Below are positions 1 to 14,220 of a stretch of DNA of 64,000 nt, piece by piece. Positions within the stretch are counted from its first letter, which is position 1. Every line of letters begins with the position of its first letter. Origin of the DNA: Rotaria sp. Silwood1 (Eukaryota > Rotifera > Eurotatoria > Philodinida > Philodinidae); contig CAJNOP010000514.1 of the NCBI GenBank assembly GCA_905250075.1, positions 1-64,000 on the forward strand, given 5' to 3'. The position numbers and the translations under genes are program-made. Under the pieces are notes generated by a model. That model had not been told where the DNA came from. It was given only the letters and a program-made list of their open reading frames with translations, and did no database searches.

Positions 1-3000
1 ATGAAATATATTTTTTACAATTGATATTAGTATGAAATAATATGTGATACAATATGTTATAGCTGAATAGCTCAAAAGAATCTGAAGAAAACTTCCTACG
101 TCATAATTAATTGGGACAAAAATGAGTTCGGGAAAGAAATTTGCTAAGTGGAAACATTTTAAGATTTCGTTAAAAAATTACAAACTAAGCAAGTTCGAAT
201 TAAAACAATGAAAAATGCATCAAATTTAAGAAGCAACGAAAATCTCTAATTTGTTGTATATTGATAATTTTCATAAATTTTTGAGTGTTCAATCTCAACA
301 CTTTTGTTGCGATCAAATGTTTTGATGTTGATCATTGATGCTTCTACTATTTTCATCACGACATATTCTAAGTTGACAATATTTCTATTGATAGAAATAT
401 CGATATTCACTTCAATTCATATGAATTACAAGTTTAGTAATTATGTCAACTATTTATCAATGTTTTGCTGTAAAAGAATCAATCAACAACTATAGTATGA
501 TCTAAAGAAAGATAATTTCATTGTGTAGGTAGTGCAACAATGATAACCTAGACTGATATTTGTTTTAAACTAACGTTTGACGCGAATGTTTTGATAAAAA
601 TAGTTTATTCATTATTCGAACCCTTAGAAGCAACTGTTGAGAGGCAAACGCAATCGATGATAATCAGAATTATGTGTTTTTTTTGGAAATATATGCGCAG
701 AATCGTCTTTTGACATCACCTTGGTCAACGATCAGAAAGTCTATCAAAGTGTTTAAAATGATACTTGCAAAGAGTTTTATTTTGACTAAAATTCACTTCC
801 GAAAAAAAAAGTGAAATGGTTTTTCGATATTTGAGTATTGTAGAGCAAATTTTGCTCTATAGAATGTATGCTCTTTATATTGGTTCTTCCGAAAGGATGA
901 ATAAATTTTAAGAGATTTGAGATTTTGTTTATTGTAATAGTGCCTTTTGTAGAGAATTCGATGCTCTACAATAATGTTGAGTAGAAACTGTTTCAAATAT
1001 TATTTTCACAAAATTTTATCCTTTACTTGATGGAAATTTCATTTTCAATCGTTTGAAAAATTTTCTCATAATTGACCAAGCTTACGTTAAATGAAAATAA
1101 TGCTCATATATTATGAAAGAACAAAAAATTTAAACTCGAAGTATTACCTAAGTTTGGTCCTCAAAACTTGCTTCTAAGTACTGGAAGAAACGAGCGAACA
1201 TTGCATAGCAAGACGCATTGTAGATCAGTATATTTTTCTGATATTGTTGCAAACGAACATATGTTAAGGATAAATACTAAAGCTTCTGTCATTATCTGAA
1301 TGTATATAAAGTATACATTCAAGACCTAACACATATGTTGATCTTTTCTATTCCGACTTAGAATAGAGCAGATGTTTTTTCAATTAATACAATAACGACT
1401 GTCATTATACAAAAAATGAATTGCTCTCTTATTAATTTATTTAATATACTAGTGTTTTATATATAGTTTTGTTTTATAATTGAGCGATTTTATTGAACGA
1501 AAACAATCTCTATTAGTTGGAAAAAAGTCTACTTTTCGGCTGATTAAAAGAATTTAGAATAAGAAGTATATCGTTATAATTGAAAATGTAGTGCATTTAA
1601 TAGAATATTTTTTGTCAAAAGGGTTCAAAAAAAATACTTGTCATTGTTTTCTCAACAAAATAGTTATAGGAATTCAATTATCCATTAGTCAAAAAGTTTA
1701 TATGACTATAGTATTGTCCATAATACCTAGAGAATGTTATTTATTTCTCTTTTATATATACATTTTATTATGTTTTCGATTCATTATATTTATAAAGTCA
1801 TACAAATCCCTCGTGAGATGTTTGTTATTATGCTCATGAAATACGGAAGTATTTTGAATAAGAATGACATATGATATGGCATGCTAAAGCGTTTGGATTG
1901 TCATTAAAGTTTGCGTGTTTCTTTCTGAACAGCGTGTAATATGCTTGAGCACTAAATGAGTGTCATTTTTCCTGACGGCGAAAAAAAAACGACGAGACTC
2001 CTATATCAGTATGAACAGTTCGTAGCCATCGCAATTTAATGATAATAAGACTCCATTGAATTTTGTCATTTGTTACCATGATTATAACGAAATTATCGTT
2101 ATTTGAAACTAATTTTAATTATAAATTGCAAGTAGTTTTTAGTGTTTTCTTTAGTTTTACGTACAAAATGAATCGATTCTTAATAGAAACCTACATTTTA
2201 AATAAAAAAGAGTATGACAAGCAGAAAAAAAATCTTAATAAGTTATTAACTTCAGACATTCTAAAAGACAAGAAGCATTATGACCTATTTTGGAGACAAT
2301 TACCTCCATCAACCATTCAAGACCCGATAACTCGTATGCAGATCAATAATGACAGAAAATGACAATTATTTAAGATAGGCATTCACAGTAGTAATAAAAC
2401 GATAACTTATCGTGAGATATCATCGTTACCATTCAACATAAAAGAATAGAGCGACTATGAATGACGTTCGAAAGATATCGTACAATATGGAAATCAATAA
2501 GCGTAAATGATTTATTAACGATCGCCATTTTCTATCGCATTTGCTCGTAAAAATCATTAACAATAACGACTAGTACTCGTTCAATAGAATAGGATACAAA
2601 TGAATTGATTCCAACCTCAACATTGTGTATACTAAAACTGACAAAACATTTATACATACGAATGTATGTCTAAGAGTATAGCTGTAACGGCATAATCATA
2701 AAACAAAAATCATAAGGGTATAGATATGACTATTTAGGTATGGAAATAGAGTAATATAGCTTTAGTTGTAATTGTATATATTTAACGACCTAGGTAGAAG
2801 AATATATGCTCGAAGCTATGGATACAAGGCTATAGCTATAAGTATATTGATCACGGGAGAGAAAGCAAGATTTCGAAAGTATAGACTTCATGCGTATTTC
2901 AAAATTTCTTTTGAAGTCTGTTACAGCTGGTAGAATTAAGTTGATCTCGATGTGTCTGAGTTGTCTAAATTAGATACAGAGCAAAAACTATGTAATATTT

Positions 3001-6000
3001 TCACTTGTGTACTATTGTTTGTATTGATTCGACAATCTATATATATGGTCAGGGTTATAATAGAGGTAGTATCTAGAACAACTCAAGGGTCTATTGTACT
3101 CCACAATCAATCGAAAAAACTACTGTTATGTGTTAGTCAATCCATCAGAAAATGCTTAACGTAATTGTATAAAAATATACATGGGATATGTGTAATAAAT
3201 AGTACTTTTCTAAAAACACCTAGCTAATCTATATATCGATACTGTGAAATCACTAGCTGAAAACTGCAAAGCTATTTGAGTTCGAAATGCTTGGGCAATG
3301 CCTTAGATTATGACTATATGATTATAGTTAATAATATCAAGTATAGACAATCGATGTTCGAAATCATAATATTATAGAAAAGACTTCTTTCGTCCCTCAC
3401 AACAACTCAATCTTAGTTTTTCTATATAAATGTTGATTGATGACATTATATGATGTAAACAAGTAAATTGCTTAGGTAATTTCACTGATTGTTTTGATGT
3501 GTATTCGACAGTGAGAAACATCCAATGTATACTGTTAGTAGAATACTCGGCTATAGTCCTTTGCAAATCGAGTACATAATTATTCAATATCTTCAAATTG
3601 TTTGAACGTTAGTTATTAGTTGTGATATTAAGTATTCATAAGGGAGGACAAATGAAAGAATAAAGGAAAATATGGCTCATATATGATCATTGTTGAAATG
3701 CATTTGCTAAGCGAACAGCTTCACTTGATTGGTTAATTCGGCTATATTGGTTGTAAAGTATGTGTTCTAAAAAAAGGATTATGTATGCGGTGGTAAGCGA
3801 TTCATTGGATATGATAAGCATTCTGTGATTATGAAATCACTTTTTATTTTTGTGAATGGTCACTTTTTTCCTTTGAAATCTTTGACGAATGTTTGAGCTA
3901 CCATACATGGCTAATTTCGTTGAAAAATCAAATGATTGTTGATAAAGAAGTGAAGGAAAATGAGTTCCATGATTCAAACATGGATTATAATAATAAATCT
4001 GTGACATGTTCAATACCGGTGTCCATGAATATACAAAGATTTTTACATAGGTATTGCATTGAAAAGGTGAAAAAGCAATTTTATTGCTGACTTCAGGAAA
4101 CTCTTTCTTTTAGTTAGTATTGTGTGTCATGTTCGATTAGTTTCACTAATAGTTATTGTTAAAGATCGAGATCGAAGCAATATGTTAATTTATCGTAATA
4201 TTGATATTTCTAAAGGATCACGTTGCTGCACAAAACATAAAATATTTCATTGTAATTATATTATTAGCATCACGTAAAACCTTCAAACAATGGTCAATAG
4301 TAGTCACACTATGGATTTTGACGATCTTTTTTCACTGTCAGATATCGATTATACAAGCCTGACCGGTTTCACATGAGCCCAAAATGATCATGTTCTTGCA
4401 TACTGTTACAGACATGTTCTCACACTTGCGTACATTTTATTTCTTTGTCTTTCTTTCTTGATATCATATCAGTATCTACTTGCTACTTTTTTTATTTGTT
4501 CTCCCGATCATCTTTTTTCTTCTTGAATATGTCACTCTCTCTCTCTATTATATATAAAAGTGAAATATGTTTGAATAAAATGGCGGTATGGACAGTCAGT
4601 CGACCCATGTATATATTTATCTATTGTTGTTGTTATTCACGTGTTTCTTCAGGAATAAAGATTGGTCCAAGGACATTTTTAAGAAATATATTTCTCGATC
4701 ATCCATCAACGACTCTAAATAAATCGAGTAGGTGATATCTTCGTTGTGCACTTGAGTGCTTATTAATTAAATTAAGACTTGAAGTAAGCAATTCAATATT
4801 TGTTTCTATGCTGAGTATCAATAACAAACACGAGGTGAGCAATATTATACATAATACTCGTCTTGCTCTTGTTAAATGTTTCGTCCTACGTTATCTGAAT
4901 CATAATCTCTGCATACTAGTCCTCGATGGAACTTATGAATATATTCAGATTAGATTGATTTTCTATATTTTTTGTATTTTAAATATTTTCTTTTGACGAA
5001 CAGAAAAGTAACAATAACAAAATGTAACGCAAAACTTCCAATCTACACAAAAATCGTTCAATTGTTAAACCAATGATTGTTGTCACAACTATCGACTATA
5101 TGGTCACTATCGTTCGTCCATTTTCTTCCCATTATAGCAGCAGTGACGCATCTGTTTTAGACTCTTTTGATATTGATATTACTATGTCATCCTTCTGATT
5201 CTATAGATCTCACAAGTCCAAGATGAAATTTCCAATGCACTACTGTATTGATACATCCACAGTAATAGGGCTGCTGCTCTCACATTGCAACAAAAGTCTC
5301 GTTTCTTTCTTATGAACGTTGTCACATTCAAGACAAATCAACAATCTTCATCAATCAGATACGAAAATCTGTATTAGTCCGATTCAGTATCTAACTATGA
5401 ATACTAATTTAATAAAAATGACGAAATGATCTACTGTTGTATACGTTCACATTAACATAGCCCGAATCCTTCTTTTTATACAAAAAATATTCATAAGCTT
5501 GGTAGCATCGTTCCTATGTCTATACACAAGATACAAGATCATTAATCTTTCTTCATATGAAAGAGCTTATTTCTCTCTTTTATATGACAATTACATCAGT
5601 TATGTTACAAAAAAAAATCAGTTAGACACTTGGAAATTCGAAGATAAATTGCATTCATAGATCGACATCATAAGTTCCCACATATAAAAACTAGTATTAA
5701 ACTTTTTTTTGAAATAAGAGAAAATTTGTTCCTGTAATCTTATGACTTCTTCTACGAATCGTAACTATATACTTGGTTTTATAGGTATGTTTACACATTA
5801 TTTATATAAAGTGCTTGCTAAGCATTTAAAAGTCTAATATTAATGTCATTTTTTGGCAGGTAGAAAAGAATTTCTAACATGTATAGATTTGGCAGTTATT
5901 TTTGACAAAAGTACTTTCAATTACACGTATATTATACATTTTCTATTGCAATAACTGATATATAATAGTAGTGTTGTAGAGTTAATTCCAAAAAAAATAG

Positions 6001-9000
6001 TGCCATCGACGAAGAATTAATTTTGCTGACACATCCACCCTCGTTCTGTGTTTTTCTCAATATTGATATTATATAACACAAAGCAATAGATATATATATA
6101 TATATAGTTTAAGGTTGTCATTAAGAAATGATAACTTTGATGTTCAGATTTCTTTGCCATTTATTGAATGCAACAGAATATCATCAATTACCAAGTGAAA
6201 AATATAAACAAAACTTTTGATTGACATCAGAAAAGTTAAAATTTGGTCAACATCAATATCATTGATTAACCTTTATTCAAAGTAACTGTGTTCAATGTTT
6301 AAATCTTTTTCTATTTTGTTATTAGAAAAAATAAAACTAAAATATAACAAAAATGACAAATCTGCTCTCGGCAATGGCTTAGTGTCGAAGGATAGTTAAT
6401 GAGTTTTTTTTTTGCTTCACCATCGTAGCATCTTAACAAAGAAAATATGTCTATAACATAATTTAATAATATAAAAGGAAAGGATGTATTGAAGAGGCGA
6501 AATAAAAAATAAGACATTCTCTTTTTTTCAAGGTAATTGGAGTTAATAAATAAAATAAAAGTTGTGTTTTTTTTCTACGAGGCTATATCATGTAACACAA
6601 AACGTAAGTTAATGTGTAAGTCTTTTTATTAGTCTTGCAATTTCATTTTCCGAAACAAAAAAAAAAAATAAAGAACAATTTAATAGTTATAATTATATCA
6701 TGTATTTATTCTTCTTTGTTGCATTAGTAATAATCGTTCGAGTTCGACTATTAAGCATAACATTATACTTGTTCTATATTGAACTATAAATGAAATTAAA
6801 TATACACATGATGCCATGACATCTGTCTATGAAACAAAATAAAATATTTAATCGAGGCCGAAATTATTCAGATGATTATAATATTATAGTAATGTTGTTT
6901 TGTTCTACTACAAAAGTTTGCTTTTATATCGATAGGGCACACTTAATCAATTAGTACTCTATAGCATTTTATATATAAACAACCACTGAACATTGTCCGT
7001 GTAAATAAATATAAGTCTAACTTCATTATAACTGACGATCGTTCATGGTCTCAATTATGTTAAAGAGAAAAATTGGTTATGTGTATCTATTGATTCAACA
7101 AAATAATATTTATCCAATTAATATTATGTCATAGAAAACAGTTAGGATAGGCAGGAAATATCTTTCATCATTTCATTGCTGTCAAGTCAAGATTTCTCAG
7201 TTGACTGAACAAGATCAGAGAAGTCAAGAAAAGAAAAAAAGAACGAAATGTAAATATCTTAGACATGAGAGTAATATTGATTGTAGCCGCAAGCTTAATC
7301 GACTACACATACACACATATATATATGTATATGTATGTGATAATGATGAGAGAAAAACGTATGCGTGTGTAAAATGATAAGATTGTTTTGAACATAAATG
7401 AAATGGACAGTTCGGGGTATGCACGTTCCATTTCCGTTTCTATTAGTTCACAGTATGCTCTTGACCATCTCTCTTTCGATATGGATCAAGAAATATGCGC
7501 TGCTTGAGGGAGAATGAAACAAACACAGGTTGTTCAAGACAGAAAAATGATTCATGTTCGTTTTTTAATCAGATTGATTTTCGAGAGGGCAATGTGTCAT
7601 TATCAACATTATTATTGAATGTAATATATCTTTCTTTATCATCCATGGCATTTATTCTCTTTCCGCTTGGTCGTTATCAATTTTGTGTACGATTCACAAA
7701 ATAAAAATCAATCTATGTTAAGAAGAATTCGTTTAACGCACTTGTCATTATGTACACAGAAATATAAATATGTATATACATATATATATATTTGGTTCTA
7801 GATAATAAATTCATCTTATCTACATATCACAACCATCGTTAACTAATCAACAAGGTCATAACGTTACAAGTAAGCATATAAGAGACTTTAGGACAGATGT
7901 CAATTTTTTTTTTTTAATAAGAGTCATGTTCTTAATTTCGAATATATAGAGTAGTTTCTAGTGGACTTCTTTTTTTTTTTCTACATCGATGAACTATGTA
8001 TGTATGTGCAATTTTCTATCTCATTGAGACACTCGGTTCTAATTTATGGATCGTGTCGATAATGTTGTTGTCGTCATCATCTATACACGACATTAATTGC
8101 ATCGATTAGAGTGAGACTGTCCATCTGTCTGCGACGAAGAAAAAAAGAAAAGGGTCAGCTTGACTTTAATCTTCATAAAAAACGGGAAGACTTTTATCTT
8201 TTTTTTTTTAAATAGCGATCACATACTAACATTAATTCATGAATTAAATTTCACGTTTGAATAATTTTTCACATATGTTCTACACGCACGAGTCATCGGA
8301 CAGGTGTTTGTTCCATTTGTTTTTTTTTTTCTGTTATTAATATGAGCCTGCGATTTAGTTTTTATTCAACATAGCACGCAAATTTATATCCGTTCGAGAT
8401 AATGTTCTTCTATTCTTAACAAGAATAGCTTGTAGACGAGTGTTCATCATTTAAGTTTCTCCTTCGTTTTTCTTCTTCTTGTTGTCGATGAAGAGAGAGA
8501 AAGAGAAAGAGAAGAATATATATATATATAACATTGTTCATTCATCTCTTCACTTCTAAACTAGACAGGTAAATGAAAAAAGAAGAAAAAGGATATTCGT
8601 CATATTAAATATTTGCATCCTTTATTCCAAGGTGAATACATTTTATTGTGTAAGTAAATGTTCGAGCACCACTTTTATATACATATGCATGGTACTCCTG
8701 TAAAATTAGAATCTATAGCTTCTGTATGTCTTTTAACAAAGAATACGAAGTAATCAAAATACATAATAGAGAACTGTGGTTGTACTATTTCAAATAAATT
8801 TATACTAACTTATATCATGGTTCGTAGATGAACTAGTTTTATAATATATTTGATGAGAAAAGGTCAAATTATAATCTATCTTTAAAGTTCATTTTAATTA
8901 CATATGTTATTTTTATTATATTTGCAGACAGTTTGTCATCTATGTAAGTAGAATGTAAATAGAGAATTCTTCTTTTTTTTTTTTTTTCAAAGATAATGTC

Positions 9001-10633
9001 TCATCATTACCTTGAGAATGTCTATTTATCTGTCTAATCGTTAATTGTTCTATGTACTCAATCGATCAATTTTAAAGATTTGAAGTGTATATAAATATAT
9101 CTCATTCATCTTGTCTTTATCATTTATCGGACACAATTATATTGTTTTCTATAAGCCTTCAATATGGGCATATGTATCTATATAAAGATTTTTCTTGTGT
9201 TACAGACATTGATTTGTATAAATCATTAACTTAGCATGTTAGAACAAAATTAGTGAGAAGACAAGGAAAAAAAAAACTATTGTTCTCTCCTGAGATTATA
9301 TAGACAACTGACCAGTGAGATAAAATGAAATATATTATACAATAAAAAAAAGAAAAAAGAAAATTTGACAGTCCCATTGCTTATCATATTTCAAATAGAA
9401 ATAAGGATTGATCATATGATATAATTGTTTCATTCTATTGTCTTTATAGAAATGATGAATACAATCAGACAGACAGAGAGAATCAGTAGAAATACTGAAT
9501 AAATAAGTAAATATATATATACACATAAAAAGCTTCTTGAAGAGTCAAATTTTTTTTTCTTCTAAGATTACGTTTCTTTCTTGTTCTTTTGTTCATCATT
9601 CATTTCGAACATGTATTCTATAATAGGACTATCATCATTATTCTTTTTCTTCATTTAAAACTTGATGGAAGTCTATGTCAAGGTTAATCTTCTAATCAGG
9701 CTTAAACCATATATATATACATGAATTACTATGTCTAATGTTCAATTATCTTTTGCCTTTCTTATATTCTTGATAGGTCAGTAAGTTGAGAAAGTTTTTC
9801 GCCTAATTACAACAATAGTCAGTCATCAAACACAAAGGCCATTTTTCGAATGGCTCATCAATCATTTTATGCTTGCTATGTGTCGGTCATCAAGGCTATT
9901 TGATTGACTAGAATATCAATGAGTAGCGAAAGAAAATACCGAAAATGTTCTTTTTTTTTTTTTTTACTTAAAAGAATAAGTATGTAAACGAGAAATCTAC
10001 TTTCACCGGTCAGTGAGTCAACCGTGCGTTGAATTATGTACACTTCATTTTTTTTCTTCTTTGCTCTTTCTAATCTTATGCGCTTACGTATGCACATCAT
10101 ACATCACAAAACGAAATCATTTATCAAGACTTGAACAATTTTGCGTAATATGACTAGTTGTTTCACATAATACATATAAAGCCTATCGAGATTATAATAT
10201 CTATTTTGAATACATTCCAACTTTGCTCTAATGATTTCTATTTACTTCCCATCTTAAAAAAATCTAATCAATATGTCGTCACTCAGCAGGATACAATATT
10301 GATTAGAATTCTTTTTTTTTTTTTTCATTTAACAAATGTTGAGAGGATATTGATACACAATGATTGTTATCATGATGCCATGTTATAATAAATACAGACA
10401 TCTTCATATAAACAGGCTCGAAATTTTACACTTGATACATACAGTGATAAATGGTAATAATAAAATCTTATTAGACTTTTTTTCCTATTCTAACAAACAC
10501 CTGTTAAGATAGACAATTGATTTTCCTTTTTTTTTTCTCATACGAATATGTATATAAATATCGATCAATTTGATATTTTAGATATATATATATATATACG
10601 TTTCTTTCTTCCTATTGAATAAACAAGCAAAAC
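1..10633. other. AT-rich stretch without recognised genes
   Basis: More than 10 kb of very AT-rich DNA with many homopolymer T/A runs and short TA microsatellites (for example near 6090, 8515 and 9505). All open frames are short, lack recognisable domains and show no convincing splice structure. An upstream exon or regulatory DNA of the receptor gene starting at 10634 could lie here, but nothing in the sequence shows it. No tRNA-like or rRNA-like sequence was noticed. Confidence 0.6.
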
Positions 10634-13600
10634 ATGCGAATAATCATATTATTATTCATATTTCATTATGGAACTATTATTAATTCTATGGAATTGAGTA
10701 AGTATTAAAAAAAGAAATGAAAAATTAATAATAATAATTCTATCTATATTTTGTTCTTCATCATTCTGCTAGAAGGTATTAATTCATGTCAAACTCCATT
10801 AATAAATAATTCAAAAATTATTACTAGTAGTACAGATATAATTTCAAATGTTTGGTGTCCATCATCATTTGATAATGAACCATATTTATTAATATCATTA
10901 TCTAATTTAACTTATATAACACGTTTAAATATAAAAACAATATCATCAAATATATATTATCATCTTGAATATACACGTGATAATTTAATTAATCACTATA
11001 CTATATGGCATTCGTATCGTTTATTAAATAATAAACATGAGACTATTCAACTTGATCCACCAATTATTGTTAAATATATTCGATTAAATATTAAACAAAT
11101 GAAAATAAATTCATGTTTTCAATTAGAAATTTTTGGTTGTATATTTACTGATGGTGTTGTATCTTATAGTATGTTACAAGGTAATAATCAACTTGAAGAT
11201 GATACATATGATGGACAATATAATATAAAACATCGTTATTTATATGGTAAGAATATTCACTTTTTTTTTTGAAATAGAATAATAAAAAAACTAATTTGTT
11301 TCTTTGTTTTAAGATGGTCTCGGACAATTATCTGATGGACAAACAGGGCCCGATGATCATGAAGATCTACATGGTTTTCAATGGGTAAAAATTAATTGAT
11401 CTTTGTTTTTTTTGCTTTTTGTTGAACAAAGTTATATTTTGTAAAATATGATCTACAAATTTGAACTTTTGCCCGCAGATCGTGACACAGGGTAATCAAG
11501 AATTATCAAAGGCAAAACAGGACATATTAGTCTTCCTTTTGACATTGATCTTTTACAGGAGTTATTTTTCTAAATAAGTTTTTTTAAAGCTCAGATAGCT
11601 ATAAATCTGTTGGCTCTTTCAATTGATTATTGATTAAAATTAACTAAGTAATTAACAAATATTCAGTTTATTCAGAATAACTTAACATAGATGTAATATA
11701 TGAAAATTAAACTTGAGAAAGTTTATTATCTTGAGATACACATGTTTTAATTCTACAAATATTGTACTAATAGCTCGGTTTTTTTCTTTATAGGTTGGTT
11801 GGAGAAAATCGCGTTCTGCAAATCATAATCATTCGATTGAAATATTATTTAAATTTGATACATTAAGAAATTTTTCTCGTATAACAATACATGCCAATAA
11901 TTATTATCCAAAAAAAATCTATGTATTTCGTTCAGTAATAATTGAATTTTTAAATTATAATAATAATAATAGTTCATCATTGATTACATATAATCATCAA
12001 CGTGATGATCAATTTGAAATGGCTCGACCAATTATGATTGATTTAAAATATCATATTGCTTCACAATTAAAAATTCATTTATATTTTGATGGAAATTGGA
12101 TTTTAATTAGTGAAGTTACTTTTGATTCATTTATTGTACCAACTACTTTAATTATCAAATCAGAACAACAACAACAAAAACAACAATTACAATCAATTTA
12201 TTTTTCAATTAATATTATGATTATATGTATAGCAACTATAATAATTATTTTAGTATTTGCATTGATCATTAGTCTTACTCGATGTCTATTCAATAAAAGT
12301 TTAAACAATAAAAAAACTTATTTTACACCAATTCATAATCATACTGACTCATCAGCATCAACAACATCAAGTGAAATTGATATAGGTTCATCACATCATC
12401 GTTATGCAACTATTGGATCTAATCATCCATATCTTATTTATACTAATGGAAATATATCATCTTCTCATTATTCTAAATTTATGTCAACAACAACTTTATT
12501 ACGATCACCATCGAAAAGTCTACACTATCATATAGAAGGTGTTTGTGGTAATAGTTCATATGGTACACAAAGATTATTTAGCTTTGATTTAAATCAAAAT
12601 CAATTTATACCAAGTCATAAAATTAATATAAAACGACGAATTGATAATCGTCATCAAATTCTTGGTGGTGGAGAGGTAAATATTATGAATATAACCGAGA
12701 AGGAATTAAGAATAGAAAAATCCATAGAAGACCATAACAATCGTATTTTGCTTGGATCCTTTATATAAATTGTTCTTGTGTTTTTTAACTATTGAATAAT
12801 AATTTGTGTACTAGAAACGAAACTAGTCCAGCTTTAACCTATCTTTTAAGCTCACATTGAGTCTATAAGAAGGTTTGAGTAAGACTAGAAATATTCCAAA
12901 AGGATTTATCTCTATGGGCGTTTTACTAAATTTTATACACATTTCTTAGTATTTACTGATAAATATAATAGTCGTTTGTCATAAAAATCGAGTTCACATA
13001 ATTTTTGATGGAAATTCTATGTTTTAATTTTCCAGAAAATATCTAAAATTGCTTCAAAGATTCAGTAAAACAGAGTGGTCGCTGGGATAGGACTCTCGTC
13101 AGTGAATAGAGTCCATCGAATATGAGCCTGAATACAAAAACTTTGAATCCGACAGGCTCTATTAGTGATACTTCCCAAAAAAATATATAAATTTGCATGC
13201 AAGGATATCTTTTCTATAAAATGTTACAGTCGATATATCATCTCTTATAAAAAAAATTTACTTTATGTTAAGATTTGTCAAGGTGAATTACAATTAAATC
13301 AATCATTAATACCAATAACTATTCGACGTCTTCTTCCCAATGCATCAGTACAATCAAAGTAAAGAGAAAATATTTCTTTTAATTATGTAAATAATTTTAT
13401 TATTATGTTATTTAGAATTTCATTTTTCAATGAAATAAGTCTTTTAACATCACTTTGTCATCCAAATATTATTCATGCATATGGATTTTGTTCTGAACCA
13501 AGTATATCTTTATTAATTGAATCATCTGATATATCTACAGTAGATCTTTATCAATATCTTCAAAATTATAAACAAGAACAACCAATTAAAACTATTCTTT

Positions 13601-14220
13601 ATACTACAACAGTATTTTTTGCAACTCAAATTTCATCAGCTTTAACTTATTTAGAATCTTTACATATTTATCATCGTGATTTAGCTGCACGAAATTGTTT
13701 AGTTTCAATAGATCTTAATATTAAATTACACGATTTAGCTATGTGTAATGAAATCTATGCAGATGATTATGTATTAGTAACAGTTGGAAATGATATACAA
13801 ACAAGAAGACCTATTCGATGGTGTGCTTGGGAAACAATTTGTTTAGTAAGATAAAAAAAATCTTTGAATTATTTTTTTGAGAAAATAAATGCTGTTTTTT
13901 TTTCCTTATAGAATCGATTTACATCAAAATCTGATGTTTTTTCATTTGGTGTTCTTCTTTGGGAAATATTAACCATGGCTGAACGACCACATAGTTTATT
14001 AGATGATGAACAAGTTCTTTTTAATTTACGAAATTCTAATCATTGTTTAACTATTCCATCATATGCAGATGATTTAATAGATTTAATTTTATCATGTTGG
14101 AATAAATGTGACTATGATCGACCTTCATTTTATCAATTAAATCATTTATTAAGTCAAAAACAACAACAACAACAACAATTTTTGACAATGAAATCTGATA
14201 ATTATCAACAGATTGACTAA
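10634..14220 (+). CDS. Discoidin-domain receptor (DDR)-like tyrosine kinase, probable pseudokinase
   Basis: Seven exons join in frame to 771 codons: 10634-10697, 10773-11246, 11314-11384, 11794-12675, 13273-13358, 13416-13845, 13912-14220, all with GT-AG introns. Order: signal peptide (1-18); discoidin (F5/8C) domain with CQTP at its start and EIFGC at its end; a DDR-type second region with DDTYDG, GLGQLSDG and VGW; transmembrane helix about 339-365; juxtamembrane part with a GNSSYG motif like the DDR GGNTY site; kinase domain about 483-756. DDRs are collagen receptor kinases in other animals; the ligand here is unknown. HRDLAARN (612-619), the helix-C Glu (532) and SDVFSFG are kept. The beta-3 lysine is Arg515 (TIRRLLP where DDR has AVKILRP), DFG reads DLA (632-634), and the glycine loop is broken. 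Catalysis is therefore doubtful; a scaffold role is inferred. The first intron of the kinase part (12676-13272) is the least certain join. Confidence 0.82.

Noticed and set aside
2063-2362. 99-codon frame, second half protein-like
   Set aside because: No recognised domain, splice context or second copy; isolated in a gene-poor AT-rich region.
12676-12768. Possible natural end of the receptor at 12768 without a kinase domain
   Set aside because: A donor at 12676 and in-phase downstream exons with clear kinase motifs make the longer model better, though an alternative short form cannot be excluded.
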